Shown here: positions 15,868-25,783 of the stretch, in pieces | Numbering within the stretch: position 1 is the stretch's first letter | Layout: each line of letters opens with the position of its first letter | NCBI RefSeq assembly: GCF_015100155.1 | Contig: NZ_JACKZA010000003.1 | Span: forward strand, 1-64,000 | Direction of reading: 5' to 3' | Source of the DNA: Acidithiobacillus sp. HP-2 | Lineage (GTDB): Bacteria; Pseudomonadota; Gammaproteobacteria; Acidithiobacillales; Acidithiobacillaceae | Length of the DNA: 64,000 nt | Made by a program: the position numbers and the translations under genes | Notes under the pieces: generated by a model | Seen by the model: the letters and a program-made list of their open reading frames with translations, nothing else | Told to the model about the DNA's origin: nothing | Databases searched by the model: none

Positions 15868-16746
15868 TCAGTCTCCGGATTTTCGCTGGCCATACAGCAG
15901 GGACCAGTCTTCTTCATGTTGCGGGGCGGCTAAATTAAAATAGGGCGCGTAGGCATTTTGAATGCCGGTTTCCTGGCTGTGGAGAATGCCGGAGAGGGCA
16001 ATCCATCCTCCCGGCCTGGTCAATGCAGCCAGTGTCGGGGCAAGACTGAGCAGGGGGCCGGCCAGAATATTGGCAACCAGAATATCCGCCAGGGGCAGTG
16101 GGGTTTCATCGGGCAGGGACAGTCGCAGTCGCTCCGCGACGCCATTGTGTTGGGCGTTGTCCATGGCTACTTGCAGCGCAATAGGGTCGGTATCGACCCC
16201 ATAAGCTTCTTTCGCACCCAAAAGCAAAGCAGCAATAGCGAGAATACCTGAGCCGCAGCCATAATCCACAATGCACTCGCCACCCTGAATGTGGCTTTCC
16301 AGAAAGTGCAGGCAGCGCGAAGTGGTAGGATGCGCCCCGGTACCAAAAGCCTGGCCGGGGTCGAGGTGCAGTTCATAGCGGGCATCTTGTGGCGCTTGAT
16401 CCCAGCTGGGAACCACCCAGAGTTTTCCAAACTGACGGGCCGGAAATTGTGCCTGGGTACTGGATACCCAATCCTGATCTTCCAAAGCCTGGACAGAGGC
16501 CCCATAGTTTTGCCAACCGGACCTGTTTACTAAGGCATGAATGGTGGCTTCGCTGTGATTTTGGACAGCAAAAAGCGCCTGACACTGACTTTTCTGCCAG
16601 AGCTCTCCTTCAATAAAAAGCGCCTCGCTGGTATCCAGCTCCAAAAAAGTGATGGCGTCAGCACCTGCCTCCAGCAATTGTGTCTCCACCTGTGCGGCAG
16701 AGTCGGCGGGAACCTGAAGGCTCAGTTGCCACCATGCAATATTCAT
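15868..16746 (-). CDS. prmA: Ribosomal protein L11 methyltransferase
   Basis: PrmA trimethylates lysines and the N-terminus of ribosomal protein L11. The N-terminal substrate domain starts [19 protein letters not shown]. The Rossmann domain shows [36 protein letters not shown] and the NILAGPL motif. The 292-residue length is usual. The start overlaps the accC stop by 4 bases, suggesting coupled translation. Confidence 0.93.
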   Translation of the reverse strand: MNIAWWQLSLQVPADSAAQVETQLLEAGADAITFLELDTSEALFIEGELWQKSQCQALFAVQNHSEATIHALVNRSGWQNYGASVQALEDQDWVSSTQAQFPARQFGKLWVVPSWDQAPQDARYELHLDPGQAFGTGAHPTTSRCLHFLESHIQGGECIVDYGCGSGILAIAALLLGAKEAYGVDTDPIALQVAMDNAQHNGVAERLRLSLPDETPLPLADILVANILAGPLLSLAPTLAALTRPGGWIALSGILHSQETGIQNAYAPYFNLAAPQHEEDWSLLYGQRKSGD

Positions 16747-18089
16747 AGCGCGAGCAGTGCCTCCAGATAATGGATATTTACTTCACCAGCCGCATATTGG
16801 GCTTCTTCAAGAATACGGCGATGCAAAAGAATGTTGGTCTGGATGCCTTCAATGCTGGTTTCACGCAGGGCGCTGCGCATACGCATCTGGGCTTCTTCCC
16901 GATCATTTCCATAGGCGATGATTTTGCCGATCATGGAATCATAGAAAGGCGGTACCCGATAACCGGCATATATATGGCTGTCTACCCGAATCCCCGGACC
17001 GCCGGGTGGGTGCCAGGCCGTGATTTGCCCGGGTGAGGGCATGAATTTTTCAGGATCCTCAGCGTTGATGCGGCATTCAATGGCATGTCCCTGCAAGCGG
17101 ACATCTTCCTGCCGGAAAGGGAGAGGCTTGCCTGCCGCAATCAGAATCTGCGCTTTGACAATGTCCACACCAGTAATCATTTCAGTCACTGGATGCTCTA
17201 CCTGGACGCGGGTGTTCATCTCGATAAAGTAAAAGGTTTTACTGCCGGGATCGTAAAGAAACTCAATGGTTCCGGCACCGCGATAGCCCATGTCTGAACA
17301 GGCTTTGACCACTGCTGCACCAATTTCGGCACGTTGTTGATCGGTAATGCCCGGAGCCGGTGCTTCCTCGACGACCTTTTGGTGACGCCGTTGTACGGAG
17401 CAGTCCCGCTCGCCGAGGTGTACGCAATGGCCGTGAGCATCGCAGAGCACCTGGAATTCAATATGGCGGGGTGTTTCCAGAAACTTTTCCATGTACAGGG
17501 TCGGGTTACCAAAAGCTTTGCCCGCTTCTGCCCGGGTCAGGTTGGCGGCGTTGATTAAATGTGCCTCGGTGTGGACAACGCGCATGCCGCGTCCGCCACC
17601 GCCCCCGGCAGCCTTGAGAATGACCGGATAACCAATATCCTTCGCCAGTTTTTTGAGGGCATCACTGTCATCGGGTAATGGACCATCAGACCCGGGAACG
17701 CAGGGTACCCCGGCTTTTATCATGGCGGCCTTTGCCGCGATTTTATCTCCCATCAGACGAATGGTTTCTGCACGGGGACCAATAAATGCAAAGCCACTAT
17801 TTTCCACCCTTTCGGCAAAATCGGCATTTTCCGACAAAAATCCATAGCCGGGATGAATGGCTTCTGCGTCGGTGACTTCTGCAGCAGCAATGACCGCTGG
17901 GATATTCAAATAGCTTTGATCACTGGGAGCGGGGCCAATACAGACCGATTCGTCGGCCAGCTTGACGTGCATCAGATCACGGTCGGGTTCGGAATGTACG
18001 GCCACCGTGCGGATTCCCAGCTCACGACAGGCACGCTGAATGCGCAGGGCAATTTCGCCCCGGTTGGCGATGAGGATTTTTTCAAACAT
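16743..18089 (-). CDS. accC: Acetyl-CoA carboxylase, biotin carboxylase subunit
   Basis: AccC carboxylates the biotin carried on AccB, the first half of malonyl-CoA formation. The ATP-grasp fold begins [20 protein letters not shown]. It contains [16 protein letters not shown], the glycine-rich loop [14 protein letters not shown], and [20 protein letters not shown]. The active-site stretch [20 protein letters not shown] follows. The 448-residue length is standard. accB lies one base upstream and prmA overlaps by four. Confidence 0.96.
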   Translation of the reverse strand: MFEKILIANRGEIALRIQRACRELGIRTVAVHSEPDRDLMHVKLADESVCIGPAPSDQSYLNIPAVIAAAEVTDAEAIHPGYGFLSENADFAERVENSGFAFIGPRAETIRLMGDKIAAKAAMIKAGVPCVPGSDGPLPDDSDALKKLAKDIGYPVILKAAGGGGGRGMRVVHTEAHLINAANLTRAEAGKAFGNPTLYMEKFLETPRHIEFQVLCDAHGHCVHLGERDCSVQRRHQKVVEEAPAPGITDQQRAEIGAAVVKACSDMGYRGAGTIEFLYDPGSKTFYFIEMNTRVQVEHPVTEMITGVDIVKAQILIAAGKPLPFRQEDVRLQGHAIECRINAEDPEKFMPSPGQITAWHPPGGPGIRVDSHIYAGYRVPPFYDSMIGKIIAYGNDREEAQMRMRSALRETSIEGIQTNILLHRRILEEAQYAAGEVNIHYLEALLAL

Positions 18090-18090
18090 A

Positions 18091-18561
18091 TCAATCCTCT
18101 GGGGCGATAATAAAGAGTGGTTCGCCGTATTCTACGGGCTGGCCGTTACTGGCCAGTACCTTGATGATTTTGCCGGAGACATCTGCCTCGATTTCATTCA
18201 GCAATTTCATGGCTTCGATAATGCAAAGTGTCTGGCCGGCCTTGACGGTGCTGCCTTCTTCAACAAAAGGCGCGGCTTCCGGTGAAGAAGCCCGATAGAA
18301 GGTGCCGACCATGGGGGACTTGATCATGTAGCCCTGTGGTGGAGCGGTTTCAGGGGATGGCGCCGGTGCAGGCGGTTGCGGCGCTTCCGCTGCCGGCATC
18401 GGCATCGGGGCCGGCTGCGCGTGATAGGTCACATTTTGCGGGGCGACGGGTGCCGCATGTCGGGTAATACGAACCTTACTTTCACCTTCCACAACTTCAA
18501 TTTCGTCAATGGCACTTTTTTCAAGTAATTCGGCAAGGCGACGAATGAATTGGATATCCAT
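18091..18561 (-). CDS. accB: Biotin carboxyl carrier protein
   Basis: AccB carries biotin for acetyl-CoA carboxylase. The ATG at 18561 ([18 protein letters not shown]) is the family start. The frame stays open upstream but only into aroQ. A Pro/Ala-rich linker (about residues 45-75) leads to the biotinyl domain, with the modified Lys near 119 in [33 protein letters not shown] marks the domain start. It is 156 residues. One base separates it from accC. Confidence 0.95.
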   Translation of the reverse strand: MDIQFIRRLAELLEKSAIDEIEVVEGESKVRITRHAAPVAPQNVTYHAQPAPMPMPAAEAPQPPAPAPSPETAPPQGYMIKSPMVGTFYRASSPEAAPFVEEGSTVKAGQTLCIIEAMKLLNEIEADVSGKIIKVLASNGQPVEYGEPLFIIAPED

Positions 18562-18580
18562 GCTTTTCCTTATTATGCGT

Positions 18581-19039
18581 TTAGTCAGGGCGTGAGAAAC
18601 GCCGGTAAATGGCTTCCAGGGCGAGGAAGTAGCCATCAGCACCCAATCCGGCAATAACCCCCTGGGCCATGTCGGAAAAGTAGGAATGCTGACGGAAGGG
18701 TTCCCGCGCATGAATGTTGGACAAATGTACCTCAATGAACGGAATCGCCACGGCACTCAGGGCATCCCGCAGGGCCACGCTGGTGTGGGTAAACGCAGCG
18801 GGATTGATGATGATGTTGGTGACACCCTGGTTGGGGGCAAGCTGCACGGCATCTATCAATTGATGCTCGGCATTACTTTGCAGGCTGCTCAAGGCCCAAC
18901 CCCAGGCATTGGCCATGGCTAACAGTTTGGCGTTTATGTCGGCCAGGGTGCTGCGGCCGTAGTGTGCCGGTTCACGCTGACCCAGAAGGTTCAGGTTCGG
19001 TCCGTGCAGTACCAATATGTGAGGAATAGATACAGCCAT
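18581..19039 (-). CDS. aroQ: Type II 3-dehydroquinate dehydratase
   Basis: AroQ dehydrates 3-dehydroquinate to 3-dehydroshikimate, the step before AroE. Family motifs are [20 protein letters not shown] (with the reactive Tyr), [30 protein letters not shown] and [20 protein letters not shown]. The 152-residue length is normal. It is first in the leftward row aroQ-accB-accC-prmA, an arrangement common in proteobacteria. Any promoter lies in the 235-base gap to the right, where I see no clear pair of boxes. Confidence 0.95.
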   Translation of the reverse strand: MAVSIPHILVLHGPNLNLLGQREPAHYGRSTLADINAKLLAMANAWGWALSSLQSNAEHQLIDAVQLAPNQGVTNIIINPAAFTHTSVALRDALSAVAIPFIEVHLSNIHAREPFRQHSYFSDMAQGVIAGLGADGYFLALEAIYRRFSRPD

Positions 19040-19274
19040 GGCTTCCGCGTAACATCAAGAATAGACTGAAGTCTGCCGCAAATGCGCGCATAAATCTAGG
19101 TCGGAGCGCGACTCAAGGGCCTCGCGGTTTTTTACAGGCATCGCCCCACGCGTTGATTTGACGTAGAATACACTCGATATGTTGTTCATACGGGTTGCTG
19201 GCAGTATGGTGCAGCCCAGACGGGTCGCTGCAGACCTATTGTAATTGACGACGCCGGAGAGAGGTGGCTTTGCC
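19040..19274. promoter_or_regulatory. Divergent intergenic region, aroQ / di-iron gene
   Basis: The 235-base gap lies between two outward-facing genes and must hold both promoters. TTGACG at about 19161 and TAGAAT next to it are suggestive, but spacing does not fit a standard sigma-70 promoter. No hairpin or repeat stands out. Confidence 0.35.
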
Positions 19275-20132
19275 ATGTTATACCCTGAACTATTTAAATC
19301 CCTGGAGGCCGCGCGTTGGAATATGGCGACAGATATTCCCTGGGATCAGTTTGATCGGAGTCTGGTGAGTGATGAGCAGCTGCGCACCATCAAGATGAAT
19401 GCCGTGACCGAGTGGTCGGCGCTTCCGGCGACGGAAATGTTTTTGCGTGATAATCGCGATGATTCGGATTTTTCAGCATTCATGTCCATCTGGTTTTATG
19501 AAGAACAGAAGCACGCGCTGGTTTTGATGGAATACCTGCGCCGCTTTGCCCCCGAGTATCTCCCGACTGAGGAAGAGCTGCACAAGGTGCGATTTGAATT
19601 TGATCCTGCTCCCGCCATGGAAACCCTGATGCTCCATTTTTGTGGAGAAATTCGTTTGACGCATTGGTACAAATGCGCGGCGCAGTGGCACAGCGAGCCG
19701 GTCATTCGTTCCATTTACGAAGTGCTGTCCAAGGATGAAGCGCGGCACGCGGGCATTTATCTCAAATATATGCGCCGGGCTATTGAGCGCCTGGGAGACA
19801 CGGCGCGCCTGGCTTTTGCCAAGATTGGTGTATTGATGGCCAATACCAAGACGGCAAAGGCTCTGCATCCAACCAACTTGCATGTGAATAAAGAGATGTA
19901 CCCTGAGGATAGTGTCCAGAGTCACTTGCCGGATCCGGGCTGGCTGGAGCAATGGCTGGATACCCAGATTCATTTTGATGCCATCTGGGAAGGCAAGGTC
20001 ATCAATGGCATTTTGCGCAATCTTTCCACTTTGCTTGAAATTCCCATCCAGAGTGCCAAGGATCTGAGCCGTTATCGTAAGGCCATGTCCAGTGCAGACC
20101 GCGAAGCATCCGGGCATATGGCCGCTGGCTGA
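19275..20132 (+). CDS. Ferritin-like di-iron protein related to acyl-ACP desaturases
   Basis: The 285-residue helical protein carries two ExxH motifs typical of di-iron desaturase/ferritin folds: Glu77-x-x-His80 in YEEQKHALVLMEYL and Glu155-x-x-His158 in SKDEARHAGIYLKYM. Additional acidic ligands are probably Glu46 or Glu54 and Glu125. The ATG at 19275 has GAGAGG 9-14 bases upstream; a TTG at 19245 is less likely. No membrane helix is seen. It resembles the soluble stearoyl-ACP desaturase group, but substrate and activity cannot be told from sequence. The next gene encodes an LRV-like protein 18 bases downstream, probably on the same transcript. Confidence 0.65.
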   Translation: MLYPELFKSLEAARWNMATDIPWDQFDRSLVSDEQLRTIKMNAVTEWSALPATEMFLRDNRDDSDFSAFMSIWFYEEQKHALVLMEYLRRFAPEYLPTEEELHKVRFEFDPAPAMETLMLHFCGEIRLTHWYKCAAQWHSEPVIRSIYEVLSKDEARHAGIYLKYMRRAIERLGDTARLAFAKIGVLMANTKTAKALHPTNLHVNKEMYPEDSVQSHLPDPGWLEQWLDTQIHFDAIWEGKVINGILRNLSTLLEIPIQSAKDLSRYRKAMSSADREASGHMAAG

Positions 20133-20150
20133 CATCAGGAACGTTTAAGT

Positions 20151-20576
20151 ATGTCAGATGCGTCCTGGCGGAGTATGAGCCTGGAGGAAAGGTTGAAATG
20201 GGCACTGAGTCCTGAACTGCCCGGTCACTATCGTCCCTTCCTGCTGAGGGAGCAGTGGGTACAGACGCGCTGTTACTTTGCCAGACGCGCGGATTTGCTG
20301 CCCGAAGAAGTAGCTGCATTGGCTCGGGATGACGACTATGTAATCCGCTTGTGTATTGCGAAAAGACCGGATTTGTCAGCGGAACAGGTGGCGGAGTTTT
20401 GTGCGGACCGGGATCCCAATGTGCGTTATGCCATTGCCCGAAATCCCCTGCTGAAGGACGTCCAGCGCGCCGGGCTGCTTGCCGATGAGGATGAGTTGGT
20501 AAGAACAGCCGCAGCCAGGGGGCCACGGCCTAGTCAGGAACGTTGTCGGCCGGGTCAGGCGCCGTTATTGCGCTGA
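20151..20576 (+). CDS. LRV/HEAT-like repeat protein of unknown function
   Basis: The 141-residue protein contains helical repeats resembling the leucine-rich-repeat variant: DLLPEEVAALARDDDYVIRL, then DLSAEQVAEFCADRDPNVRY, then a weaker third. Each has the pattern LxxxxVxxxAxDxxxxVR. Four cysteines are scattered and form no iron-sulfur pattern. Such repeats bind other proteins. It probably shares an operon with the di-iron protein upstream. Its 3' end contains half of the stem-loop facing ftsZ. I cannot assign a function. Confidence 0.6.
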   Translation: MSDASWRSMSLEERLKWALSPELPGHYRPFLLREQWVQTRCYFARRADLLPEEVAALARDDDYVIRLCIAKRPDLSAEQVAEFCADRDPNVRYAIARNPLLKDVQRAGLLADEDELVRTAAARGPRPSQERCRPGQAPLLR

Positions 20577-20581
20577 CCCGG
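20550..20581. terminator. GC-rich stem-loop between convergent LRV gene and ftsZ
   Basis: CCGGGTCA (20550-20557) pairs with TGACCCGG (20574-20581), extended by an inner GCGC pairing. It spans the LRV stop codon and ends 12 bases before the ftsZ stop. No T run follows on either strand, so it may stabilise 3' ends instead of ending transcription alone. Confidence 0.45.
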
Positions 20582-20592
20582 TGGTACCGACC

Positions 20593-21771
20593 TTAGTCAG
20601 CCTGGCGGCGCAGAAAGGCAGGGATATCCAGATCGGCAAAATCCTGAACCCCACCGGTGCCATTGTTGCGGTTTGAGGCTGAAACCGATGCCGGACGTTC
20701 GTTATGACGCATACCCACGGGTATGTCGAGATTGCGCCAGTCCGAAGGTGTGCTCGGATTGCCGGCACTGGTAGCCCCACGACCCCGGATGTTCTCCACG
20801 GCCAAACGCACGGGTTCCCGCTGCAAACCTGTAGCCACTACGGTGACGCGCAATTCCCCATCCAGGTCAGGATCCAGCACCGTACCGACCTTCACATTGG
20901 CGTCATCTGCTGCATAACCGCGAATCAGCTCGCCGACTTCCTGGAATTCTCCCAGGGTCAGGTCCATACCTGCCGTGATGTTGACGAGAATGCCACGTGC
21001 CCCGGAGAGGTTGATGTCGTCCAGTAACGGGCTGGATGCGGCACGGGTCGCCGCATCCCTGGCGCGGTTTTCACCCTTGCCACTGGCGGCGCCCATCATT
21101 GCCAGACCCATACCCGACATGACCGTACGCACATCGGCAAAATCCAGGTTCATCAGGCCGGGACGGGTGACCAGCTCGGAGATACCCTGCACCGCACCCA
21201 GCAAAATGTTGTCTGCTGCCTGATAGGCATCCTTGAGACTGATGGATGTGCCCAGAACGGCCAGCAGCTTCTCATTGGGAATAATGACCAGAGAATCGAC
21301 ATGCTGGGAAAGTTCGTCGATACCGGAAAGCGCATGCTGCTGGCGTTTTTTGCCTTCAAAATTGAAGGGCTTGGTTACCACACCAACCGTCAGAATGCCC
21401 ATGTCCCGGGCAATGGCCGCAACAACAGGAGCGGCACCCGTACCTGTTCCGCCGCCCATGCCGGTGGTGATGAATACCATATCCGCTTTTTCGAGGGCTG
21501 CACGAATATCGTCGCGGCCTTCTTCCGCTGCCTTGCGGCCTACTTCCGGATCAGCTCCTGCGCCCAGGCCACGGGTAATCTGCGCACCCAGCTGAATGGT
21601 GCGGCCGGCCAGTGAGTGACGTAAAGCCTGGGCATCCGTATTGGCGGTGATGAATTCCACCCCTTCCAGACCCGCCCCACACATGTTGTTGATGGCGTTA
21701 CCTCCACCACCGCCGACGCCGATGACCTTGATGACGGCGCCGTCCTGTTCGCATTCGTTCAATTCATACAT
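20593..21771 (-). CDS. ftsZ: Cell division GTPase FtsZ
   Basis: FtsZ is the tubulin-like ring protein. The N-terminal IKVIGVGGGGGNAINNM, the tubulin signature GGGTGTG in ITTGMGGGTGTGAAPV (about residue 105), and the T7 loop NLDFADV are present. The flexible linker ends in the conserved tail DFADLDIPAFLRRQAD, which binds FtsA and ZapD. The 392-residue length is normal. AGGAG sits before the ATG. It is the last gene of the dcw cluster; lpxC, its usual follower in E. coli, lies 22 kb away. Confidence 0.97.
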   Translation of the reverse strand: MYELNECEQDGAVIKVIGVGGGGGNAINNMCGAGLEGVEFITANTDAQALRHSLAGRTIQLGAQITRGLGAGADPEVGRKAAEEGRDDIRAALEKADMVFITTGMGGGTGTGAAPVVAAIARDMGILTVGVVTKPFNFEGKKRQQHALSGIDELSQHVDSLVIIPNEKLLAVLGTSISLKDAYQAADNILLGAVQGISELVTRPGLMNLDFADVRTVMSGMGLAMMGAASGKGENRARDAATRAASSPLLDDINLSGARGILVNITAGMDLTLGEFQEVGELIRGYAADDANVKVGTVLDPDLDGELRVTVVATGLQREPVRLAVENIRGRGATSAGNPSTPSDWRNLDIPVGMRHNERPASVSASNRNNGTGGVQDFADLDIPAFLRRQAD

Positions 21772-21812
21772 GATATTTCTCCTGATTCGTTAAGTATGGG
21801 TGTTGGTGGGGA

Positions 21813-23102
21813 TCAGCCGAAGCTGGTCTGGACCCAGTTGCGCATTTTCCGGAAAACACCGCCAAAGCTGGTGTCCATACCGGCATGTCCCTGACTGTGA
21901 TCTTCATAGGCCGCCCTGGGCTGGGCGACAACGGCGGCTTCGCCTTGCCCCGCAGGTTGATTATGTAATCCGTACATGACCAGGCCTACGCCCGTGGCAT
22001 GTCCAGGTACCCGAACCACGTTTTCCATCCCCGGCAAATGCATGGGTTCACCGACGCGAACCGGCAGATGAAGGATTTCTTCAGCCAGTTCGGCAATGCC
22101 TTCCAGACAGCTGGAACCGCCGGTAATGACGACACCAGCGGCAATCAAATCTTCATAGCCGGTGCGCCGCAGTTCTGCCTGGATGAGTTCAAACAGTTCC
22201 TTGATGCGGGGCTCAATGATGTCACCGAGAATGCGTCGGGAAATGGTGCGGGGCGGGCGGGTGCCGACACTGGGGACCGAGATTTCATCATCCTGCTGAA
22301 TGAGATCACCCAGGGCGCAACCGTATAATTTCTTGATTTGCTCAGCTTCGACGGGTGGGGTGCGAAGACCCAGGGCAATGTCATTGGTCACCTGATCTCC
22401 GGCGATGGGAATGACGGCCGTATGGCGGACGGCCCCATCGCGGAAAATGGCGATATCGGTAGTCCCGCCACCGATATCCACCAGACAAACACCCAGTTCT
22501 TTCTCGTCCTGGGTAAGCACGGCGTCTGCCGAGGCCAGCTGTTCGAGGACCAGATCCTGGACTTGCAGTCCGCAACGTTCCACACATTTGGCGATATTCT
22601 GGGCGGCACTGACAGCACCCGTAACAATATGTACCCGGGCTTCCAGGCGTACTCCCGACATGCCGACCGGTTCGCGAACCCCTTCCTGGCTGTCAATCAT
22701 GAATTCCTGGGGCAGAATATGAATGACGTTCTGATCCTGGGGAATGACGATGGCGCGCGCCGCATCCATGACCCGACCTACATCATCATTGCTGACTTCC
22801 TTGTTTTTGATGGCGACAATACCGTGGCTGTTGTAGCCGCGGATATGCCCGCCGGCAATGCCGACCACCGCGCCATGAATCTGCACACCGGCCATGAGCT
22901 CGGCTTCCTGCACGGCACGGGTGATGGCCTGAACCGTGGATTCAATATCCACGACAACGCCTTTTTTCAAGCCCCGGGAGGGATGCTGACCAACCCCGAT
23001 GATTTCTGCTTCACGACCACCTTTGGACTGCGCAACAATACAGGCCACTTTGGAAGTACCAATATCCAGGCCGACGATGAGTTCCTGATGTCCACGTTTC
23101 AT
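21813..23102 (-). CDS. ftsA: Cell division protein FtsA
   Basis: FtsA is the actin-like membrane tether of the Z ring. The ATP-binding start LIVGLDIGTSKVACIVAQSK, LVDIGGGTTDIAIFRDGAV and GVVITGGSSCLEGIAELAEE are actin-fold landmarks. The C-terminus ends in an amphipathic helix (VFRKMRNWVQTSFG) that binds the membrane. The 429-residue length is usual. It lies 41 bases before ftsZ. Confidence 0.96.
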   Translation of the reverse strand: MKRGHQELIVGLDIGTSKVACIVAQSKGGREAEIIGVGQHPSRGLKKGVVVDIESTVQAITRAVQEAELMAGVQIHGAVVGIAGGHIRGYNSHGIVAIKNKEVSNDDVGRVMDAARAIVIPQDQNVIHILPQEFMIDSQEGVREPVGMSGVRLEARVHIVTGAVSAAQNIAKCVERCGLQVQDLVLEQLASADAVLTQDEKELGVCLVDIGGGTTDIAIFRDGAVRHTAVIPIAGDQVTNDIALGLRTPPVEAEQIKKLYGCALGDLIQQDDEISVPSVGTRPPRTISRRILGDIIEPRIKELFELIQAELRRTGYEDLIAAGVVITGGSSCLEGIAELAEEILHLPVRVGEPMHLPGMENVVRVPGHATGVGLVMYGLHNQPAGQGEAAVVAQPRAAYEDHSQGHAGMDTSFGGVFRKMRNWVQTSFG

Positions 23103-23132
23103 TTGCTTTCTCTCCTTCGGATCCAGGATCCG

Positions 23133-23984
23133 TTACTGACTGTTGACGGTGGTCGCTGAGGGCATGGCGACCGCAAAACCATTTGTATAGCGAAGATCCA
23201 TTGTGGCTCCGGCTACCAGGTATTCCTTGACCTGGGGGGCAATGGCCACCCAGCGTTTTAAAGCGGGTATCACGTCCTCGCTGCCCAGCAGCAGGCGGAC
23301 CTGATTATTGAGAATGCAGCGCCATCCACCCCTTTGGTCTTCCTGCAGGGAATCGACCTTCAGGCCCAGTGGGGCAACAATGGAATTAAATTTCGCCAGT
23401 TGCGCGAGGAGTTGGCTGCCACTATCGGCGGGTCCGGCCAGATTGGGGAGTCCATTGGGTACTTGTGCCGGGGGAACGCTGAATACCTTTCCCTGGGCAT
23501 CGACCATTTGCCCGGCACCACCCAGCCAGCGGGCGACCGGCGTGTAGGGTTTGATACTGACCGTCAGGCGGTCGGGCCAGACCCGCCGCACCTCGGCATC
23601 GGCGACCCAGGGCAGGGCATCCAGAGCATGGCGGATTTGTTCGGGGTTCGCCCACAGAAAGCCACGTGCCGCATAGGGCTTGAGAACCGTGTTGATTTCG
23701 GCCAGAGGAATTTTGGGAGAACTGCCGGTAATGGTCAGGGTATTGATGGGCATCAGGGAGGGTTGCTGGAGCCATTGCCATCCGGACCATCCTCCCCAGG
23801 CGAGAATGCTGATACTCAGGCCACCCGCAAGGACCTTTCCATAAAGTTTCCAGGGCAGGGGCTTATGGGCTTTGGCGGCGGTCTTGACGGGTGCCGTCCG
23901 GGGAGCTTTGGTTTTTTCCTTCAGGGTGGCTGCAGGCCGTTGGGGCTGTTGTCCGTGGCGATAATCACGCATGACACTAACCAT
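23133..23984 (-). CDS. ftsQ: Cell division protein FtsQ
   Basis: FtsQ is a bitopic divisome protein that recruits FtsL/FtsB. A basic, Pro/Lys-rich cytoplasmic tail (residues 1-48) precedes one membrane helix (YGKVLAGGLSISILAWGGW). A POTRA domain follows (PINTLTITGSSPKIPLAEIN) and then the FtsQ domain with LPWVADAEVRRVWPDRLTVS. The 283-residue length is normal. The start overlaps the ddl stop by 8 bases. Confidence 0.93.
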   Translation of the reverse strand: MVSVMRDYRHGQQPQRPAATLKEKTKAPRTAPVKTAAKAHKPLPWKLYGKVLAGGLSISILAWGGWSGWQWLQQPSLMPINTLTITGSSPKIPLAEINTVLKPYAARGFLWANPEQIRHALDALPWVADAEVRRVWPDRLTVSIKPYTPVARWLGGAGQMVDAQGKVFSVPPAQVPNGLPNLAGPADSGSQLLAQLAKFNSIVAPLGLKVDSLQEDQRGGWRCILNNQVRLLLGSEDVIPALKRWVAIAPQVKEYLVAGATMDLRYTNGFAVAMPSATTVNSQ

Positions 23985-24903
23985 GATTCACTCTCCTCTG
24001 CGCCGTACGCAGTATGGTCTTGCATAATTCGGGGAAATCCATGCCCACAGCTTTGGCGGCCATGGGTACGAGGCTGTGGCTGGTCATGCCGGGAACACTG
24101 TTGATTTCCAGAAGATGTATTTTTCCCGATGCACTGATCATGAAATCGACCCTGCCCCAGTCTCTGCCACCCAGTTCGGCAAATGCGCGGAGAGCCATGG
24201 CCTGCAGTTCGGCATCTTTGGCGGCACCCAGTCCCGAAGGCAGCAGATAACGGGTATCTTCGGCAAAATATTTGGCATCGTAGTCATAAAAGGCGTGCGG
24301 GGTTTCAATGACAATGGGTGGAAGGGCTTTACCATCGACAATTCCGACTGTGGCTTCATGACCAATGACAGCGGCTTCGCAGAGGATTTCATCTTCGAGA
24401 GCAAAAGCATCCGTTATGGCTTTATCCAGTTCTTCCGGCCCATTCACCCGGCTGACGCCGAGGCTGGAGCCACCATGATTGGGTTTGATATAAAGCGGCC
24501 AGGTAAAATTTGCCGCGAGATCAGGTCGCGGATCGTGACGCCGCATCAGAATCCCTTCCGTTACGGGGAGGCTGGCGGCTTTCCAGATCTGCTTGGAACG
24601 CCACTTGTCCATGGCCAGTGCCGAACTCAAGACGCCGCTCCCGGTGTATGGAATGGCGAGGGTTTCGAGCACGGCCTGGAGGAGGCCATCCTCGCCGATG
24701 GCGCCATGGCAGACATTGAAGGCGAAACGGATGCGTTCGTCCTGCAACTGCTGTTGCAGACGCGCTGGTTCAATATCAATGCCCAGCACTTCCATGCCGC
24801 TGCTGCGCAGGGCGTCGAGGACTGCCGAAGCACTCAGCAATGACACCTCGCGTTCGCCGGAAGGACCACCGTAAAGTACGGCTGTGCGGATGGATTCAGC
24901 CAT
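23977..24903 (-). CDS. ddl: D-alanine--D-alanine ligase
   Basis: Ddl makes the D-Ala-D-Ala dipeptide of peptidoglycan precursors. The ATP-grasp frame has VLYGGPSGEREVSLLSA, HGAIGEDGLLQAVLETLAIP, YTGSGVLSSALAMDKWRSKQ, and the metal-binding end DFMISASGKIHLLEINSVPG. The 308-residue length is normal for DdlB. It overlaps murB by 8 bases and ftsQ by 8. Confidence 0.96.
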   Translation of the reverse strand: MAESIRTAVLYGGPSGEREVSLLSASAVLDALRSSGMEVLGIDIEPARLQQQLQDERIRFAFNVCHGAIGEDGLLQAVLETLAIPYTGSGVLSSALAMDKWRSKQIWKAASLPVTEGILMRRHDPRPDLAANFTWPLYIKPNHGGSSLGVSRVNGPEELDKAITDAFALEDEILCEAAVIGHEATVGIVDGKALPPIVIETPHAFYDYDAKYFAEDTRYLLPSGLGAAKDAELQAMALRAFAELGGRDWGRVDFMISASGKIHLLEINSVPGMTSHSLVPMAAKAVGMDFPELCKTILRTAQRRVNHG

Positions 24904-25783
24904 GTTTCGCCTCCCCCAGAATGCGCATTTCGGCTTTCAGCCTGATGCCGAACTGTTGCTGCACTTGTGTTTGTACGTCTTCCACCAGGGCCTCAATATC
25001 AGCGGCCTGGGCATCGCCCCGGTTGATGATGAAATTGGCATGCTGGCTGCTGACTTCGGCTTGCCCACGGGCTTTTCCCTTTAACCCGGCCGCTTCAATC
25101 AGGCGGGCCGCGTGGTCACCCGTCGGGTTACGGAACACCGAACCACAACTGGGCCATTCGAGAGGCTGAGTGGCGGCGCGTTTTTCCTGCCAGGCGCGCA
25201 AGCGTTGCATGACTGCCGTACTTTCTTCGGGGATCAGGCGGAGTCCGGCCGCAACAAAGCAGGCGTCACCATGGCCGTACACTTCCCGATAGCCAATCTG
25301 GAAATCCTGAGGAGCAAGACGCTGGATTTCACCATGGGGATGAATGACTTCCACCCATTCCACCAGACTCCAGGTATCGCCGCCATGAGCGCCGGCATTC
25401 ATGCTCAGGCAGCCCCCCAAGGTGCCGGGAATGCCTGCCAGAAACTCTGCGCCGGCAAGTCCTGCCTTGGCTGCAAAATGGGCAATTTTTACCGCACCCG
25501 CACCGGCCCCGACCCGCAGCAGATCATTTTCTGCCAAAACGATCTGATCCAGGGTATTGGCGAGGCAGATGGTGGTCCCGCGCAGTCCGGCATCGCGCAC
25601 CAGCACATTACTGCCCAACCCTATCCAGGTGAGCGGAGGAACCGCAAAATGTCTTAAAAATCCTTGCAGATCTTCCAGGGTGCCGGGGAGATAGAAGCGA
25701 TCAGCCGGTCCTCCAACCCGCCAGCTGGTATGGCGCTGCATGGGTTCTCCCAGGCGCAGGCGGCCACCAATGACCGGCATCAT
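24896..25783 (-). CDS. murB: UDP-N-acetylenolpyruvoylglucosamine reductase
   Basis: MurB reduces the enolpyruvyl group to form UDP-MurNAc using FAD and NADPH. The FAD-binding start is MQRHTSWRVGGPADRFYLPG with WIGLGSNVLVRDAGLRG. A type I signature FLAGIPGTLGGCLSMNAGAH and WPSCGSVFRNPTGDHAARLI with the proton-donating Ser are present. The ATG at 25783 overlaps the murC stop (ATGA); a second ATG lies one codon in. It is 295 residues. Confidence 0.95.
   Translation of the reverse strand: MMPVIGGRLRLGEPMQRHTSWRVGGPADRFYLPGTLEDLQGFLRHFAVPPLTWIGLGSNVLVRDAGLRGTTICLANTLDQIVLAENDLLRVGAGAGAVKIAHFAAKAGLAGAEFLAGIPGTLGGCLSMNAGAHGGDTWSLVEWVEVIHPHGEIQRLAPQDFQIGYREVYGHGDACFVAAGLRLIPEESTAVMQRLRAWQEKRAATQPLEWPSCGSVFRNPTGDHAARLIEAAGLKGKARGQAEVSSQHANFIINRGDAQAADIEALVEDVQTQVQQQFGIRLKAEMRILGEAKHG

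Noticed and set aside
23334-24104. 256-codon frame on the plus strand
   Set aside because: Antisense to ftsQ and ddl; no motif, typical third-position shadow.
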